This document shows positions 22,483 through 34,935 of a stretch of 44,885 bases of DNA, one piece after another. The stretch comes from Flammula alnicola. Lineage: Eukaryota > Basidiomycota > Agaricomycetes > Agaricales > Strophariaceae. The translations under genes were made by a program, and so were the position numbers. The notes beneath the pieces are model-generated. The model saw only the letters and a program-made list of their open reading frames with translations, was not told the DNA's origin and searched no databases. Where the stretch lies: NCBI GenBank assembly GCA_015499995.1, contig JADNRV010000369.1, positions 1 to 44,885 of the forward strand, read 5' to 3'. The stretch's first letter is position 1. Every line of letters starts with the position of its first letter.

Positions 22483-23516
22483 TTAATTGTTTCTTGACCG
22501 AGCACGTCGGCGGGTTTGGTACCGTGGACCATATTCTTCCTGTACTTGAGCAACGCTGGGTTGAGGCGCTCTGGGGGCTCGTTGTCGCTTTGGGGTGTTG
22601 GTTATGTCTTCCATCGCTTGGCGTTTATGACTCGAACATTGTTTGCGACTTGAAGATTGGTCTATCGGGTTTTTGGCAGGCTCAGTATCTGTCTCACATG
22701 GGGATTGACTTCTGTTCTCGTCTTCACTAATCATCGCCAGCTGTCGTTTTTCTCGTTGCTTTGATTTAATGAGTTCTCGGGCTTCACCGCGCCCAGCAAT
22801 GATGCACGTCTGAATATCAATGATAGAGTTATAGAGAGCGCTTCCGTGAGTGCCGTAGTAGATCCAGGAATTGTCAAGAAGGTCTTCGAGGTCGGAAGGA
22901 AAATGGATGACGAACAACTTGTCAAGTATCGATGATGATACATCAAGTGGAAAGTAGGACGAACGAAGGCGATATTTGTGGCTATCCGAACGTCGTTCCA
23001 TTTGGCGAATAGAGTCTCCGAATTCGAGCAAATGTTTTTCAGCAGCTGCCCGTTCCTTCTTGTTTAATTTGTCTTTCTTTTTCATAGGCAACTTTGGAGC
23101 AATGACAGATTTGGGCGGCGTTAAAATGGGAAATGAGCCTTCTGGTGATGCTGGTGAGAAGGCGATACTGCCACTCCCTTGGCGTGATAAACAAAGCGAG
23201 CAGGGTAGGTGACGTCCAGCTGCGATGCAGTCCAAACGAGGTAAATCGGGGCGAGATGGATCCAAATGAAGGGTTCCCATAGCAAATATTGATTCGGGAA
23301 ATATAGCAAGTTTTTTCGACAATAATGAGTGCCTTTGATTTATCTAGAATCTGAGGCGTCTTGGTCTTGGTCTTTGAAACATTATTACGTTGGATTGGAG
23401 GAGCAACGAGAGCTGAACAAGGATAAGCAACATACACAAAGATATAAGGGATGATACTCACATTCAAGATACGTTTCAGCTGCCTTAATTATGCTACGGT
23501 TTGCAAGGATGATGCC
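22483..23516 (-). pseudogene. RecQ-like helicase, C-terminal fragment (copy 2)
   Basis: Same fragment as copy 1, from the junction at 23516 to the stop at 22483. One extra base in the run near 23270 puts the Cys-rich block (DPSRPDLPRLDC) out of frame with the upstream exon (KTCYISRINICYGN). No ATPase motifs remain. Confidence 0.72.
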
Positions 23517-24792
23517 GCGTTTCGTGAGTGACTTATTCAATTGCTGAAACATTGATCTCCTCACCTGTTCTAATTTTGCAGTACTCCACCAATTCTGATT
23601 GTCGAACCCTCGCAATAAAGTCCAGATATATATTGGTGATCAAGTCGTTCATCAGAAAGAAGTCATTGTAGCCATTTTCATCCGTAGGTGATGAGAAATT
23701 CAGGAGGTTATTTCGCTTGAATGGGTTCTGTCGTGCAGACTTAAAGTACGAGAGATATTCAAGCATCCTTTGCTTGTATTCAAGTAGATGAAGCTCTGAT
23801 ATCGGGTTAGATATAGGCTTAATATTGGATTATATATTCACAACTCATGCTTTACATTTTCTGCTAGGCCAGCAGACGTAGAGGACGGGCAAAGTTCTAC
23901 TATCAAGTCGAAAAGATTGTGCATTACAGCAGCCCATTTGAGAAAGTAGGGAATGCTTCCTAATTGTGAGTGAGAACCGCAGCAGTAAATTTATTGGTTC
24001 ATATGCCAGCAATAAAATAGTGCTGACTTGGTATTTTCCAATGCTCCCACTTATCCCAGAATACATGGTTCATTGTAACAAGGCAGTATCCTCCAGGTGC
24101 GTCATTGGTCTTGCAATCCTTGCATCAAAGCTGATACCCTATTGCTCGCTCATTCATACGAAGGCCATAAACAGTCCAAGACCCAGTGCCGTTCCACCCA
24201 TCCCATCAAATCTCAGATGAGGTGCATTTTCGACAGTTTGTCAGGGTAGTTGGATAGAAGACTGGATGGATAACAGTGAGAGCAGTGATATACACCTGCT
24301 TAGGTTTTATGGAAGGCATTACATCTTGACGCATGAGGTGGAGGAAAGCTGGGGGAATAAAGCGTGGTCCCAGAAATGGGACAGCCTTGTCAATAGTTCG
24401 CAGGATGTCCTTTGCATTTGCGCTGGTGTTTCCATGGATGAACAGTTTTGAATGTAGGTAGTCCATGTATTCAATGACTTCTGCTTCCTATTCCAGCTGG
24501 AACATCTGTGTCGAGCTATTGTCTTTGTGATTCTTCCAAGACTTCACTCGCTTATCAACCTATATTTTGAATATTTATTAGCACTCTGACTTGCTAGAAA
24601 GTGGTATAGAGCACACATTTATCTTCCAGGTATTTTCAAACTTTTCTCTGGCTGAAGCCATCTTTTCCAATCCTTTGAGGAGCCCGCATATTATTTTCAG
24701 CTCAAAGACATCTGCGTGCAGTGACATTACAGTTATTTTGAAGGAGGATTGCGAGGGTCTCAGATTCAGAGGTTGGGCGACAAACAGTTTAA
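23517..24792 (-). pseudogene. DUF6729-like cysteine-cluster protein, truncated (copy 3)
   Basis: Essentially identical to 8325-9600, with the same TGA codons at 24208-24206 and 24127-24125 and the TAG at 24490-24488. The lesions therefore predate the duplication. The 3' part is cut at the 23516/23517 junction. Confidence 0.6.
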
Positions 24793-25660
24793 TTGTGGCT
24801 AATTACTATAGCAGGCTAATTGAATGTTGGAATTTGCTTTTGTGGCCACACAGCACCCTGCAGGAGTATTGAGCCACCCTGAGTGTTGAGTTTCTGTTAA
24901 ACGTCGGGGACAGGCTAAAGCAAGATCTGTACGACAGATGGTTAGATTGCCTACAAGGGCTATAGGCTATATGGTACGTACATTCAGGGCCAGCTGTTAT
25001 CGTACTGTCCAAGATCTTTCAACACATCTCTGCGATCTTGATCGCAGATGCAGACAAGACAGTCGCTTGAGGCCTTGATTCATCTTGAGCATCTAGTCTT
25101 GAATCTTGAGCATCTAACTTGACGGCACTGCCAGGCAATTGTCTGGAGTCTCGAGCATCTAACTCGACAGCGCTGGCAATTGTCGCGAGCGTCTATGTCT
25201 CGAGTGTCTATAACTTGACAGCACTGGCAGATGTGCAATGGCCGGAGTCGACTTCAACATATGCAGTGTGCGAGCTGTGGGCTGACCGAAAACCCTAGGG
25301 TAAGGTTAGGTCCACGAGAAGGTCAACTTCAGCGGCTATCGATCATTGATGTTCCCACCTTGAAATTTGTTCTTTCTCAGTTTTAAAATGCTGTGTCCTT
25401 CATCACAGTCTCTGCTCTGCTGCAAGGTACGTTCTCGCAGGCTTGCTGATATCTCCCAATCTCCCAGGTGAACCGATTTGCTTACTGATTTGCTTCTAGG
25501 GAGTGCCGCAGTGCCAAAGGCCAAAAGCACAGCATGCATTACAGCACACATTGTGTCGTGTCCCAATGCAATGTATGTCTGTTCACCACAGGCTGATTGA
25601 GCTCATGCCTGGGCTCTCAGTCCATTTTTCATCAGCTGCAAGTTTACTCACACCTGCCAC
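24793..25660. other. Intergenic region, DUF6729-like/TET (copy 3)
   Basis: Equivalent of 9601-10468, with no gene recognised. It includes the degenerate repeat at 25066-25230. Confidence 0.5.
25066..25230. repeat. Degenerate minisatellite-like repeat (copy 3)
   Basis: Same four to five imperfect CTTGAGCATCTAACTTGAC-based units as at 9874-10038. Confidence 0.6.
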
Positions 25661-27267
25661 ATGCTTCTAGCACTGAAACCCGCCTTGATGAAGGCTCCTG
25701 CTGCCAGCGCAGATGCATCGCCCAACTCGCCCCTGGATATCTGCCCTGTAATCGCTTCAGGAGATGCTGATTTTGCTGCTCTTCTTATGCAGCAATCGAT
25801 AGAGAGGATGAATGCAATGAGAATTTGCCTGGTAAGCCGCGGGCTGCTGCTTTCTTTAGATCCAATGTTATGCTCACAGAACCATGTTTTATAATAGGCG
25901 CTAAGCTCATAACGTCTGCGATGAAAGATGCATGGCCAGTTTAAAAAGCAAGATTCATGACCAATGCCAGCTCTCGATGCCACCGATAACTCGCCATTGA
26001 ACCCATCACACCAGCAATCATGCCAGCATAAGAAACGGCATCATGCGCATAACAAACAAATACTAGTCAATGGATATCCCCCCTCAGTGAAGACCGCGCA
26101 AAATGCCTCAGCAGTGCGGAAATTGTGCAGACAGTGCTTGACACCACCAAGCTGCCGGTTGCAAGTGGAGCTCGCACGGCTCTCAACAAGCCCATCCCTC
26201 AGAACCGGAGAGAAATTCCTGAGATCAAAGCGTTAGTCGACGATGGGTTTCAATATGTTGCATGTGGTATGGATGGGTATGTAAAATTTAGCCGATATAT
26301 TGTCTGATGTAATGTACTGACTGAACCTGCTTTCTAGAGTTCTGTCTAAAGCCCCTCAGCCTATCGTCAATCGTAACGGGCTTATTATTGGCCATATCGC
26401 TGGTGCCCCCAAGATAGTACCTACGATAAAGAAGCCAAGGACCTCTTCAAGGTCATCATCGAGGAATCAGACCCAAATACATTTTCAAAAGATGAGCTGA
26501 ACCATAAACGAGGGAACTTTCCTGCCATCAACTTCGGCTTTACACTTCCTAATGGATTTAAGCACCCAATCAATCTTGAAAACAGCCACCACAAGAGAAG
26601 ATCCGTCGCATCTCTGGCTGCCCCGGGTTCAGCAGGGTTACTGCATTTCAAAATGGTATGCCTAAGCCTTGAGCCATTCAGCGTGTTTCAGAATTAACTG
26701 TAAGCTCGTTTAGCGGCCTTTGAATTCTGGAATCCAGGCATCTATAGGTATCAGAAATCCTGCATTGAGCAGCTTCTAGCTCATGACCCAGAACTCAAGT
26801 GCACTACTCCGAAGACTATATTTCCTACAACTGCATGCAACTTTCGAAACGTATGTTGTTACAAGCATCATGATATGCAAAACTGTCCGTTTGGGTGGTG
26901 TGCAATTACAGCACTTGGAGACTTCGATCATACATTAGGAGGGCACCTTGTCCTCTGGGAACTGAAGCTCGACATTGAATTCCCCATGGATATACTGTTT
27001 TTATTCCATCCGCAACAATCACTCACTCAAACATTCCAGTTGTTGATGGATGTCAGGGTCTCAATCACGCAATACTGCACCGGCAGTATCTTTTGCTACG
27101 TGGATAATGGATTTCGCACCGACAGAGCATTGCATGAAGAGGACAAGAAGCGGTATGAAAAAAGTCAAGCACAGAAAGACCACATGTGGAGGATGTCCTT
27201 AGGTCTACTATCTACTGTTCAGGACTTAAAGATTGGGAAACATCCAGCAGTTCCTCTGTTTCAGTAA
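25661..27267 (+). pseudogene. TET/JBP-type dioxygenase (copy 3), frameshifted
   Basis: Colinear with 10469-12086 but carrying small indels, mostly one-base losses in homopolymers, near 25786, 25940-25965, 26101, 26409 and 26593. There is a pair near 26983 (-1) and 27049 (-2). That last pair replaces about 25 residues, including the stretch with the distal iron-binding His, and then restores frame to RVSITQY. The HxD remains near 26867-26875. These are either true decay or consensus errors; contraction of homopolymers favours errors. Confidence 0.7.
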
Positions 27268-27387
27268 TACCACTCATCATACATTGTTATGCAATCTAAT
27301 ACATTATATTCAAATTTTAACAATACATTAAGGGATACATTAAGGGCATACATATATTCAACAACAAACTAAAGATACAAACTATTA

Positions 27388-29211
27388 TCAGTCAGCGGTA
27401 AGGTCAATGAACCAGCTATTTTCTCCAGTCTGAACCCATTTATTATCTTTGCCATCAATAGCAATTGCATCGGCGTAGGGATGGGGGTGGGCTGGCAGGG
27501 TTGCTGTGCTATTTTCCACTCCATGTGCCTGTCGTCCTAAACACATTCAGGCTTAGCATGAGTAGTATTACCACACAGCATTCAATGGAGATATACCTTT
27601 TTTTTTTTGAGAACCTTTACGACGACTTCTGAGCTCCTGGTAAAATGATTGAGAAGGGAGAGATGGACATGGCCAAACAGTGACCTGGTCGACTGAACTA
27701 TTTCCAGCAAAACCAGGTCCCATTGAGTTGACGAAGTTCGCTGTCGATACTACCACTTAGGTTGTGGCTCGGTTCCATAGGCGCGTGCAAATTGGCCTCG
27801 ACAGACCTGGTGTGACGCAGTAAGCACTTCAGCATGTATTGAATCAAGCAGCTGAAGCTGCTTGCACTCAGGGATATATCTGACTGAAGGCTATTCAGAG
27901 CTTAGTATTTTCGCACTAACAAGATGTGAAAGAGCTTACCGAATACAGCATTTGTAAGAAAATGCCCTGCCAAAGAGTCGCCTTGAATTTCTGCTTGATT
28001 ATTTGCGGATTCTGCCAATGAAAGTGCTGAGTGCAGAACTGAGTGATTGCGGGAATTGACGGCTGTTCAAATTGCCATTGGCTAAGGTTAGGTGGACCTG
28101 GCGACCATGATGTGACCGGATTGACGTAGAGATCGAGGATGCGGCAATCCGGAAATGCCCCCGAAATGGCTGCTGCAATATTGGCTGGCACCTGCTGAGA
28201 AACTTCTGAGAATTAGTTAATAACTCTGCTCGGATAGCACAGCGCCATTGGATAAGAAAATGATCAAGTCATCTCCATGAAGGTGACGGAAAGCAGAAAG
28301 GAGCTGGTCTCCAAATCCACAGCGAGCAAGTGCAGATGCAGTTGTGGGGCTGCACCCTTCTATCCCATCGCTGTAATCCCCGCTGCAGAGAAGGGCGAAA
28401 AGGATGACACCTCCCTGTGTTAACGGCATTGCACCTGCTGTATAGATAATGTACTGGTCCGGATATTCTCGCTCTTTCTTTGGAATGCTGCAGTAGAGAG
28501 ATAAGTGAGATCTCAAAAAACACAAAGTGTGTTACCTTCGAAGGAGCAATCGCATCCCAAATAGAACAGTGTCGCTATCACTTGTGATAATGCTGTGGAT
28601 ATATCCTTTGCAGTTAAGCTTTGCGAGCTCAGCTTCAGCCTCACCAGGTGCCTTGACAAGAGCCTTTGAGCCTTGAATAAAATGGCGAGTAACATGACGT
28701 ACATACAGGGTGTGTGCAGTAGCCGAAGATTTCGACTAACTCAATTGCGAGACTCATCCACCATATCGGCTTCCTTCGAACCTCATGGCCGCATTTGAAG
28801 GGAGGTCACACTGAGCCATTGAGTACGAAGATAAGCGAGACCAGTGCCTTGATGTATTCAGTCAACATCTTGAAGAAGATATAGAGCCTGGCACCGGCCC
28901 ACTGATGGTTCACACCAGCATTGCATTGGGCCATGCATGTTCTATGTGCATGAGCACCTATCAGCTCGGCAATCAGGAGTGAGGAAATGAAATGCTTGTA
29001 TGTACCCCATATCCACCCCTAATATTAGTGTTGCATTCCTTCCCTCTATTCCTTCAGATATGGTGCTTAAACGATGCTTCGCTGCGAGTGTGAGCAAAGA
29101 TTTTCTCATTTTGACGTGATCAAGGACCTAATTGAACACACAATCAGAAGCATTCAAATGGCCAAAGAATTTCGTTTTCGGGGTTACCGTCCAGAGTGAA
29201 TGTATTCCCAT
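27388..29211 (-). pseudogene. XPG/GEN1-like nuclease (copy 3), nonsense plus frameshifts
   Basis: ATG at 29211 (MGIHSLW), same exon order as 14043-12215. It shares the TGA (28808-28806). It also has one-base losses near 28180 and 28264 that break the frame in exon 4. Its first intron donor reads GTAACC instead of the GTAAGC of copy 2 (14019), again a one-base difference. Confidence 0.75.
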
Positions 29212-30093
29212 AGTGTTCAGTGTTCTCGGTTGATTTGTCTCAGTTGATTTGGGTTTCTTGGTCTTGGTTGTTCTCGGTTGATTTGGGCTCTTGATTGATT
29301 ATTCAGTTGTGAAGGACAGGCCGCTGGGACATTGGTGTCGTCGTCGAGAGCGTTGTCGAGTGCAGAGGGCTAAGCCGGCACACAAGCATCTGAGGCGGTG
29401 TGTCTTAGCTTAGATTAGATTAGAGGTAACACGCATGCATCATAATTCAAATGTCATGTGGTGGGGGGAGGGGGGGGGGTGCACGTGCCAGGGTTGTTCA
29501 GTGAAAATTGGTCAACATTGGTCACTTCGGTCGTAATCGGTCATGTCACCCGTTTTGGAAATCCCTGGGTATGGCGAAGCTCACCCCAAACTGCCATTGC
29601 AACGTCACTGGACCATCATTGAACACATTATTGTATCATAATTTATTGCATTTATTGTTCAAGTAGACTATACTACTATCAGTAAAATTACAAGCTGTAT
29701 AAAGAATAAAAATAAAAAATAAAAACATCAAAAAAGGAAAGAGTCGTACTGCCATGCAAAGCGGTGGCCCGCTAACACAAGTTCATTCAATTTCATGTCT
29801 TTCCTTCCATTCAGTATGTGTTTTTTTTCCTGCTACCGCAGACTCCATTCCCAAAATTTCATTAAAGTTATGTTGGCACGGCTTACTGTATGCACAAATT
29901 GGCAATTCTTGATAGTCCTGTTCTTATCACGCCCTCTGAACCGTGTCAGAAAAAGTTTATGTAATCTTTGGACTTTGAAACCATGTCACGTCAATATCGC
30001 GGTACTCTCTTTCTACTCTTGACGTGTTTATACCTCTACAACTCTCTCTATCGTTACAAATTGAATTGATATTTCATTAAAACATCAACCTCG
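29212..30093. other. Divergent intergenic region XPG/DUF6589 (copy 3)
   Basis: Equivalent of 14044-14925: TTGATTTGGG-type repeats, a G-run block at 29460-29479, A/T-rich run-up to the ATG at 30094. No gene seen. Confidence 0.5.
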
Positions 30094-31368
30094 ATGGAAG
30101 GAATCGTCCGAAGTGTTCGATCTTACAAGAAAACCCCCATCATCGCCATCCCAGAAACCCCAGATTATTTCAAATGTCTCCTGCCATCTGCGTCGAGTTC
30201 CTCCCTTCTATCATCTCCAAAAGATCTGGAGGAATCATCACCTACTGCGTCGTTATCACCTCTGCTTGGCTCTCCATTTGATGGGCTTGGCTGGATGGAC
30301 GGATCCTCGAGCCAACCATGATTGATTCAATCTCCACAGAGCGACGCGCAAAAGCTGGCATACAAGTTCGAAAGAATGGAAGTGCTTCTGAAGGACTCTG
30401 GATTTGATTCTGTTGGCGAATTCTTGAAGATTTTGTTCTACAATCCGAGTCGCATCTCTGGGGAGTCTGATCCTCAAGGTTCCTTTCATGCGAAGGCTGT
30501 TTCTCAGTTTCTCCAAGGCCAGAACAAGATCAAGATGTCCGATATCATTGTCCTCATCTACAGGCACAAACACAGTGCACCTTCGCCAGCTTCACCACTT
30601 TATTCTGAGCGTCATGCTCCATTCTCACCTTCAGTCTCTCCTGTGGAAATATTTCATGCTTGTCCTTCTTTATTTTCATGGGCAACCAATCTTGTCGCTA
30701 CACACGTTCATGAGGAGATCTATCAGCTTTCTCGTACCAACATTCCAGACAGCGAAACTCATCTTCGAGCATCGACTAATGGCCGCCGCCCGGATCACGT
30801 CAAACTGGTAACTTGGCAAGCTCTGGGAAAGTTTAGTATTTCTGCACTCTGCGAGAAATACAGGGCTCGCGCACCTGTTTCCTGGCATATCACAGAGTCT
30901 ATGGCTGCCTCACCCAAGAATGGTGTTTTTATTGCACAGAAATGATGCCCACATCCAATTGTAAGTGTCATTTCATTGATTTGGGAAGTTTAATGTGTGG
31001 AAAGTGCCGCCTATCTCTTAGGTCCAAGTTGGTGCTATAAGCTCGTTTATACTCTCGAGGAACCGCTTTGCTAATGGAGATCTCGCAATGGCCTTGGGAG
31101 TATGGCATTTCACAGCCAAATCACATATCGATGTCAAACGTGTCTACAGCCAGTTCGGAAACATTGTAAGCGACAACACCATGCGGAACGCTCTTGATTC
31201 CATGACAGGTTCGAGCCTGTCCATCCTACGAGACTCTGTCAGAGCTGCAACAGGTCGAGGAGAAACCGAGTGGTGCTTGATTCTTGATAACGTTCAGGAG
31301 TACTGCCCAGTTTATGAAGGAGGAATTGCACGTGAAAGTATCCTAAAGGTTGGAACTGCGGCGACCGC

Positions 31369-32814
31369 TAAAGTGCTAGGTTTCGTCTACATTGGAAATG
31401 ATCTAGCTAGTGGTGCAGAAAGAACTCTACACTCAACACAACCAAACCACAAAACCAACAACTTGACTAGACGTAGTCTTGTGTGCGAGTCTCGGGGTAA
31501 AGTATGAAAAAGGAGAAGTGCTTCGACTTGTAAACAAGTCTACGTGGGTTTTGGTATGGGGCGGGTTTTAGTTCCGTAGAACTGGTGTGGTGACTTTCTA
31601 ACTTCAAAACGATGCCGAACTCGGGCTTCCTTTAACTTGACGACTGATACGAACTTTTGACTTTAACTTGACTTTAACAACCTGTAACTTTCATGCAGTG
31701 ACCGCGACGAGTATGCACTACAACTTTCACGCTACCACGATGGGATCGTGCTACAACTTTCACGTGGTCACGACAGGTGCACGCTACACTTTACAGAAAC
31801 ACGCGTCAAACTCTGGTTAACTACTTCTCAAACTTGCAATGGTCGCAAAGCTGTTTTGAAGCGTCAAATGTTGGTCTTTATTAAATTAAGTCTGGTGCGA
31901 CGAGGTTAAATCGTTCCCTTAAGTGTTTTCACTGGTTTTAAAGCGTCAACTGTGGGGTGGATTGCCTACTCTACTATGTGCGTTACAAGCGTATTTTATA
32001 CCTACTGAGCGCCAAGCCTCTACATGTTGCATATGATTCTACGCGTCTAATAGCACTATTTCTACTGGTTCATGGTGTCGTGATTACGGGTCTGTTCGGT
32101 AACGGTTACTAGTGAGTCCCCGTTTTCTGGCGTATGTTTTGGTTTCAAGAATGAACCGCTATATCGCGGAACACCCTCTTTTGGGATCAATACAGTTGGG
32201 TCCATATTTAGACACATTATTGCCTGATTGGGATGCACGGCACGTTTAGCGCGGGTTTCTCTTCTCCCAGTGCAGCACGGTCGTCGGTTAAGTGAGAGCC
32301 GCTGCCTCTATGGCGGCGGTTTCCCGCGTGCTTTACTTATGAGCTGGTCTTTGAGCGCTCGGTCTGTTCGGGACCGAACTACTCAGCCGTTCTACACGTA
32401 TAACGGACAGATAGGTGTATGGGACAATGTGGACCGCCTGGTCACGTGTTCTTTGGCCCGCGATCGACGCGTCTAACGCTGTCTCCATATTGGACTAGTC
32501 ATGCCTCAAGACTTCGGGATTCTCATTCTGCGCGGGTTTCTCCAGTCGAAGCCTCTTGTTTGATTTGCAGGGACACACGGAGGTCATGCTTCTTTGGCAC
32601 CAACCTTAGTTCTACGCGTACTTCTGAGCTTACTAGCCAGGCCCGCCGGACCGTAGATAGTTACTTCCATTGTACTTGGTTATGTGGTTTCCCGCGTGTA
32701 ACCCACTTAGTCGGCCAACACGAGGTATGCTGCCTACCCTTGTTTCCCTAGTGTAATAGGTTGATTGATTGGGAAATCGCAAAATTCCACGGGTGGACCG
32801 CGCCGTGCCCTATC
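31369..32814. mobile_element. 1.45-kb insertion in DUF6589 (copy 3), 5-bp direct repeat
   Basis: Flanked by ACCGC at 31364-31368 and 32815-32819. Same content as copies 1 and 2. Confidence 0.55.
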
Positions 32815-33945
32815 ACCGCGATATGTCTCGACGATTGCAAACCTGGCGCTTTCGATCTGCAGACTCATCTCTCACGTGTTGCTCAGATGGAGCGAAAGAA
32901 AATGACTGTTGAAACATTGAGGGCCGATATCGATTGGCATCATTTGCGAAACGTCCAGATGTTACACTGGGTTCGTGTTCTGGTCGACTATGTCCCGGAC
33001 CTCAATTTCTTGTCTTCTCAAATCTCAGCTCGGTTTCGTTCACCACCCATTGCCAAGCATCGCATGCGTGAAGGACGAAAGACTGTCGTTCAGCCATTAG
33101 GAACAAATGCCGAGAGAGAAATTGAAACACAGGGAATGGCTCGAGCGCTTCTTGACTTCGATGAACAGATGGGTCTAGGGCCTGAAGCAGCAACTGAACT
33201 TCTGTCTTGGGTTCATGGTGACGGCGCTTCATATGCCACAATTCTTCGACTACAAAAGTATGTGTGCCACATTCCTGACAACCATAAATCATTCCGCAAT
33301 CGCATTGCTACGCCTGAAATATGGCATGCAAAAGCCACAAAAATCAACTCGATAGTGGCAAACCATTATGGACCGGTGACCTCCAAGGATCCGTCTTCAC
33401 TTTCTCGGAGCTCAAACGCAGCGGGATTCAAAAGACCAACTAATCTTAGTAGCTGTGATTTCTATCCGACAGTGAGAAGCATGTCATTAATATGGGAGGC
33501 GCAAGTCCTCGACTGCTGGAGGCGAGCTTGATCCCTTCTTTTCTTCTCTTCTCTGACTTTGAGCAAATTTTAGAGTATTTCTCAAGGCTAAACCCGACTT
33601 GCTTTCATACTTCACTGATCTGGCAAAAAAATAATGAACTACCCACTCTCAATGCACTATTACTCCAAGTGGGTATTCTCGTGGATCGTTACGCCTCTCA
33701 GGATGCGTATGAACAAGCTCTATCCAAAGCTGAATCAATTGGTGCACCGGCACCAATGAAAGTCGCATTTGGGCCATTATGGACAGGTTCTACCCACAGC
33801 GCGTCGAGCGTGGAGACAAACGTGGAAGTTAATGAGAATGTAGATGTGTTTGACTCTCAGGAGAATAATTCACCACCTCTTCCAACCGAAAATTTGCCAA
33901 CAGTCCATCAAGAGACTGACAAATTTGACGGGGACCGGGTTCTAG

Positions 33946-34337
33946 CAAGGGGTGTGCACCGGCAATTGCCGGCATACAGCCTAGGGGGGGGGTCCCATCG
34001 TGGCTTATCCAAATAAAAATTTGAAGTAAATTTTTGGCAGAATAACACATCTAGAGGGTTCCTGCAAAGTATTATACACTGTTTCCATGAATTTACGGCC
34101 CACATGAGCTGCCTGTGGCTCAACAGCAAGAATGTGTCCAGATTTGGACACATTATGTCAGCAATCAGATCGGCCCGAACACGGTTAGGTAGCAGATCGG
34201 TCTTAGTTAGGAAGGTCTGATCAGGCACGTGACAATTTATTTCATTTTTTGGAATGGCTAAGGGGGGGGGAGGGTTAACAAACCCTTATCCAAATAAAAG
34301 TACCTCGTATATCTGAAAAAAAATTGCATACCCCTTG
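33946..34337. mobile_element. hAT-type MITE in DUF6589 (copy 3)
   Basis: TSD GGTTCTAG at 33938-33945 and 34338-34345; terminal repeats as in the other copies; 392 bp. Confidence 0.83.
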
Positions 34338-34935
34338 GGTTCTAGCAAACAGTATCCTTTTTCTGCAGGATTTCGGCTGGTGGACAGAGCTCGCTTATGC
34401 TGTTCCAGAGGGCGATATTGGGCGAGTTTTTGAGATTTTGAAGGTTAGCATGTCAGCTGGATCTTCTGTCACGTAGTATTGCATGGAGGTAAATTTTTAA
34501 TTGATAGGTCTGGATCTTCACGTTTGCTGGATCTTCACATCAGAATTATATGACATACCTTCTCGAAATGTACTGCCTCTTGCGGTATGAGGCCTCTAAC
34601 GACCTCCGCGATGGAATTCTCAACAATTGGCTGGTGAATGTCACTGGCGAGCTTGGAAAATGGATTGAGGGAGACTTGCTTCAAGAACACTATAACCGTT
34701 GGCTTGAAGATATGGTCAAGAAAAGGGGCGGCGATTCTGATGATAAATTTTACCGTCAAACTCTCTCACCGAACGTCGAACACTTCTTACGAATTAAGGA
34801 GGAGATCGAGAACGCCTTTGACTTGAAAATCAGAGGAAAAACCCATACTTCCCCTCACCTACGCGACGAGCTTCGACTGCTACTTTCCTTATACAGTGAG
34901 GAGAACCTGCACCTATTCTGCGCCGGACGAACCTT

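Larger units (their letters stand above)
8325..23516. repeat. Tandem 15.2-kb unit, copy 2 (complete)
   Basis: This is the only complete unit in the window, 15192 bp from junction to junction. Order: DUF6729-like (-), TET/JBP (+), XPG/GEN1-like (-), DUF6589 (+), helicase tail (-). The second part is nearly identical to copy 3 and to the visible part of copy 1. Unit boundaries are placed at the switch from helicase to DUF6729-like sequence, visible because copy 3 continues into genuine helicase sequence at the same point. Confidence 0.93.
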
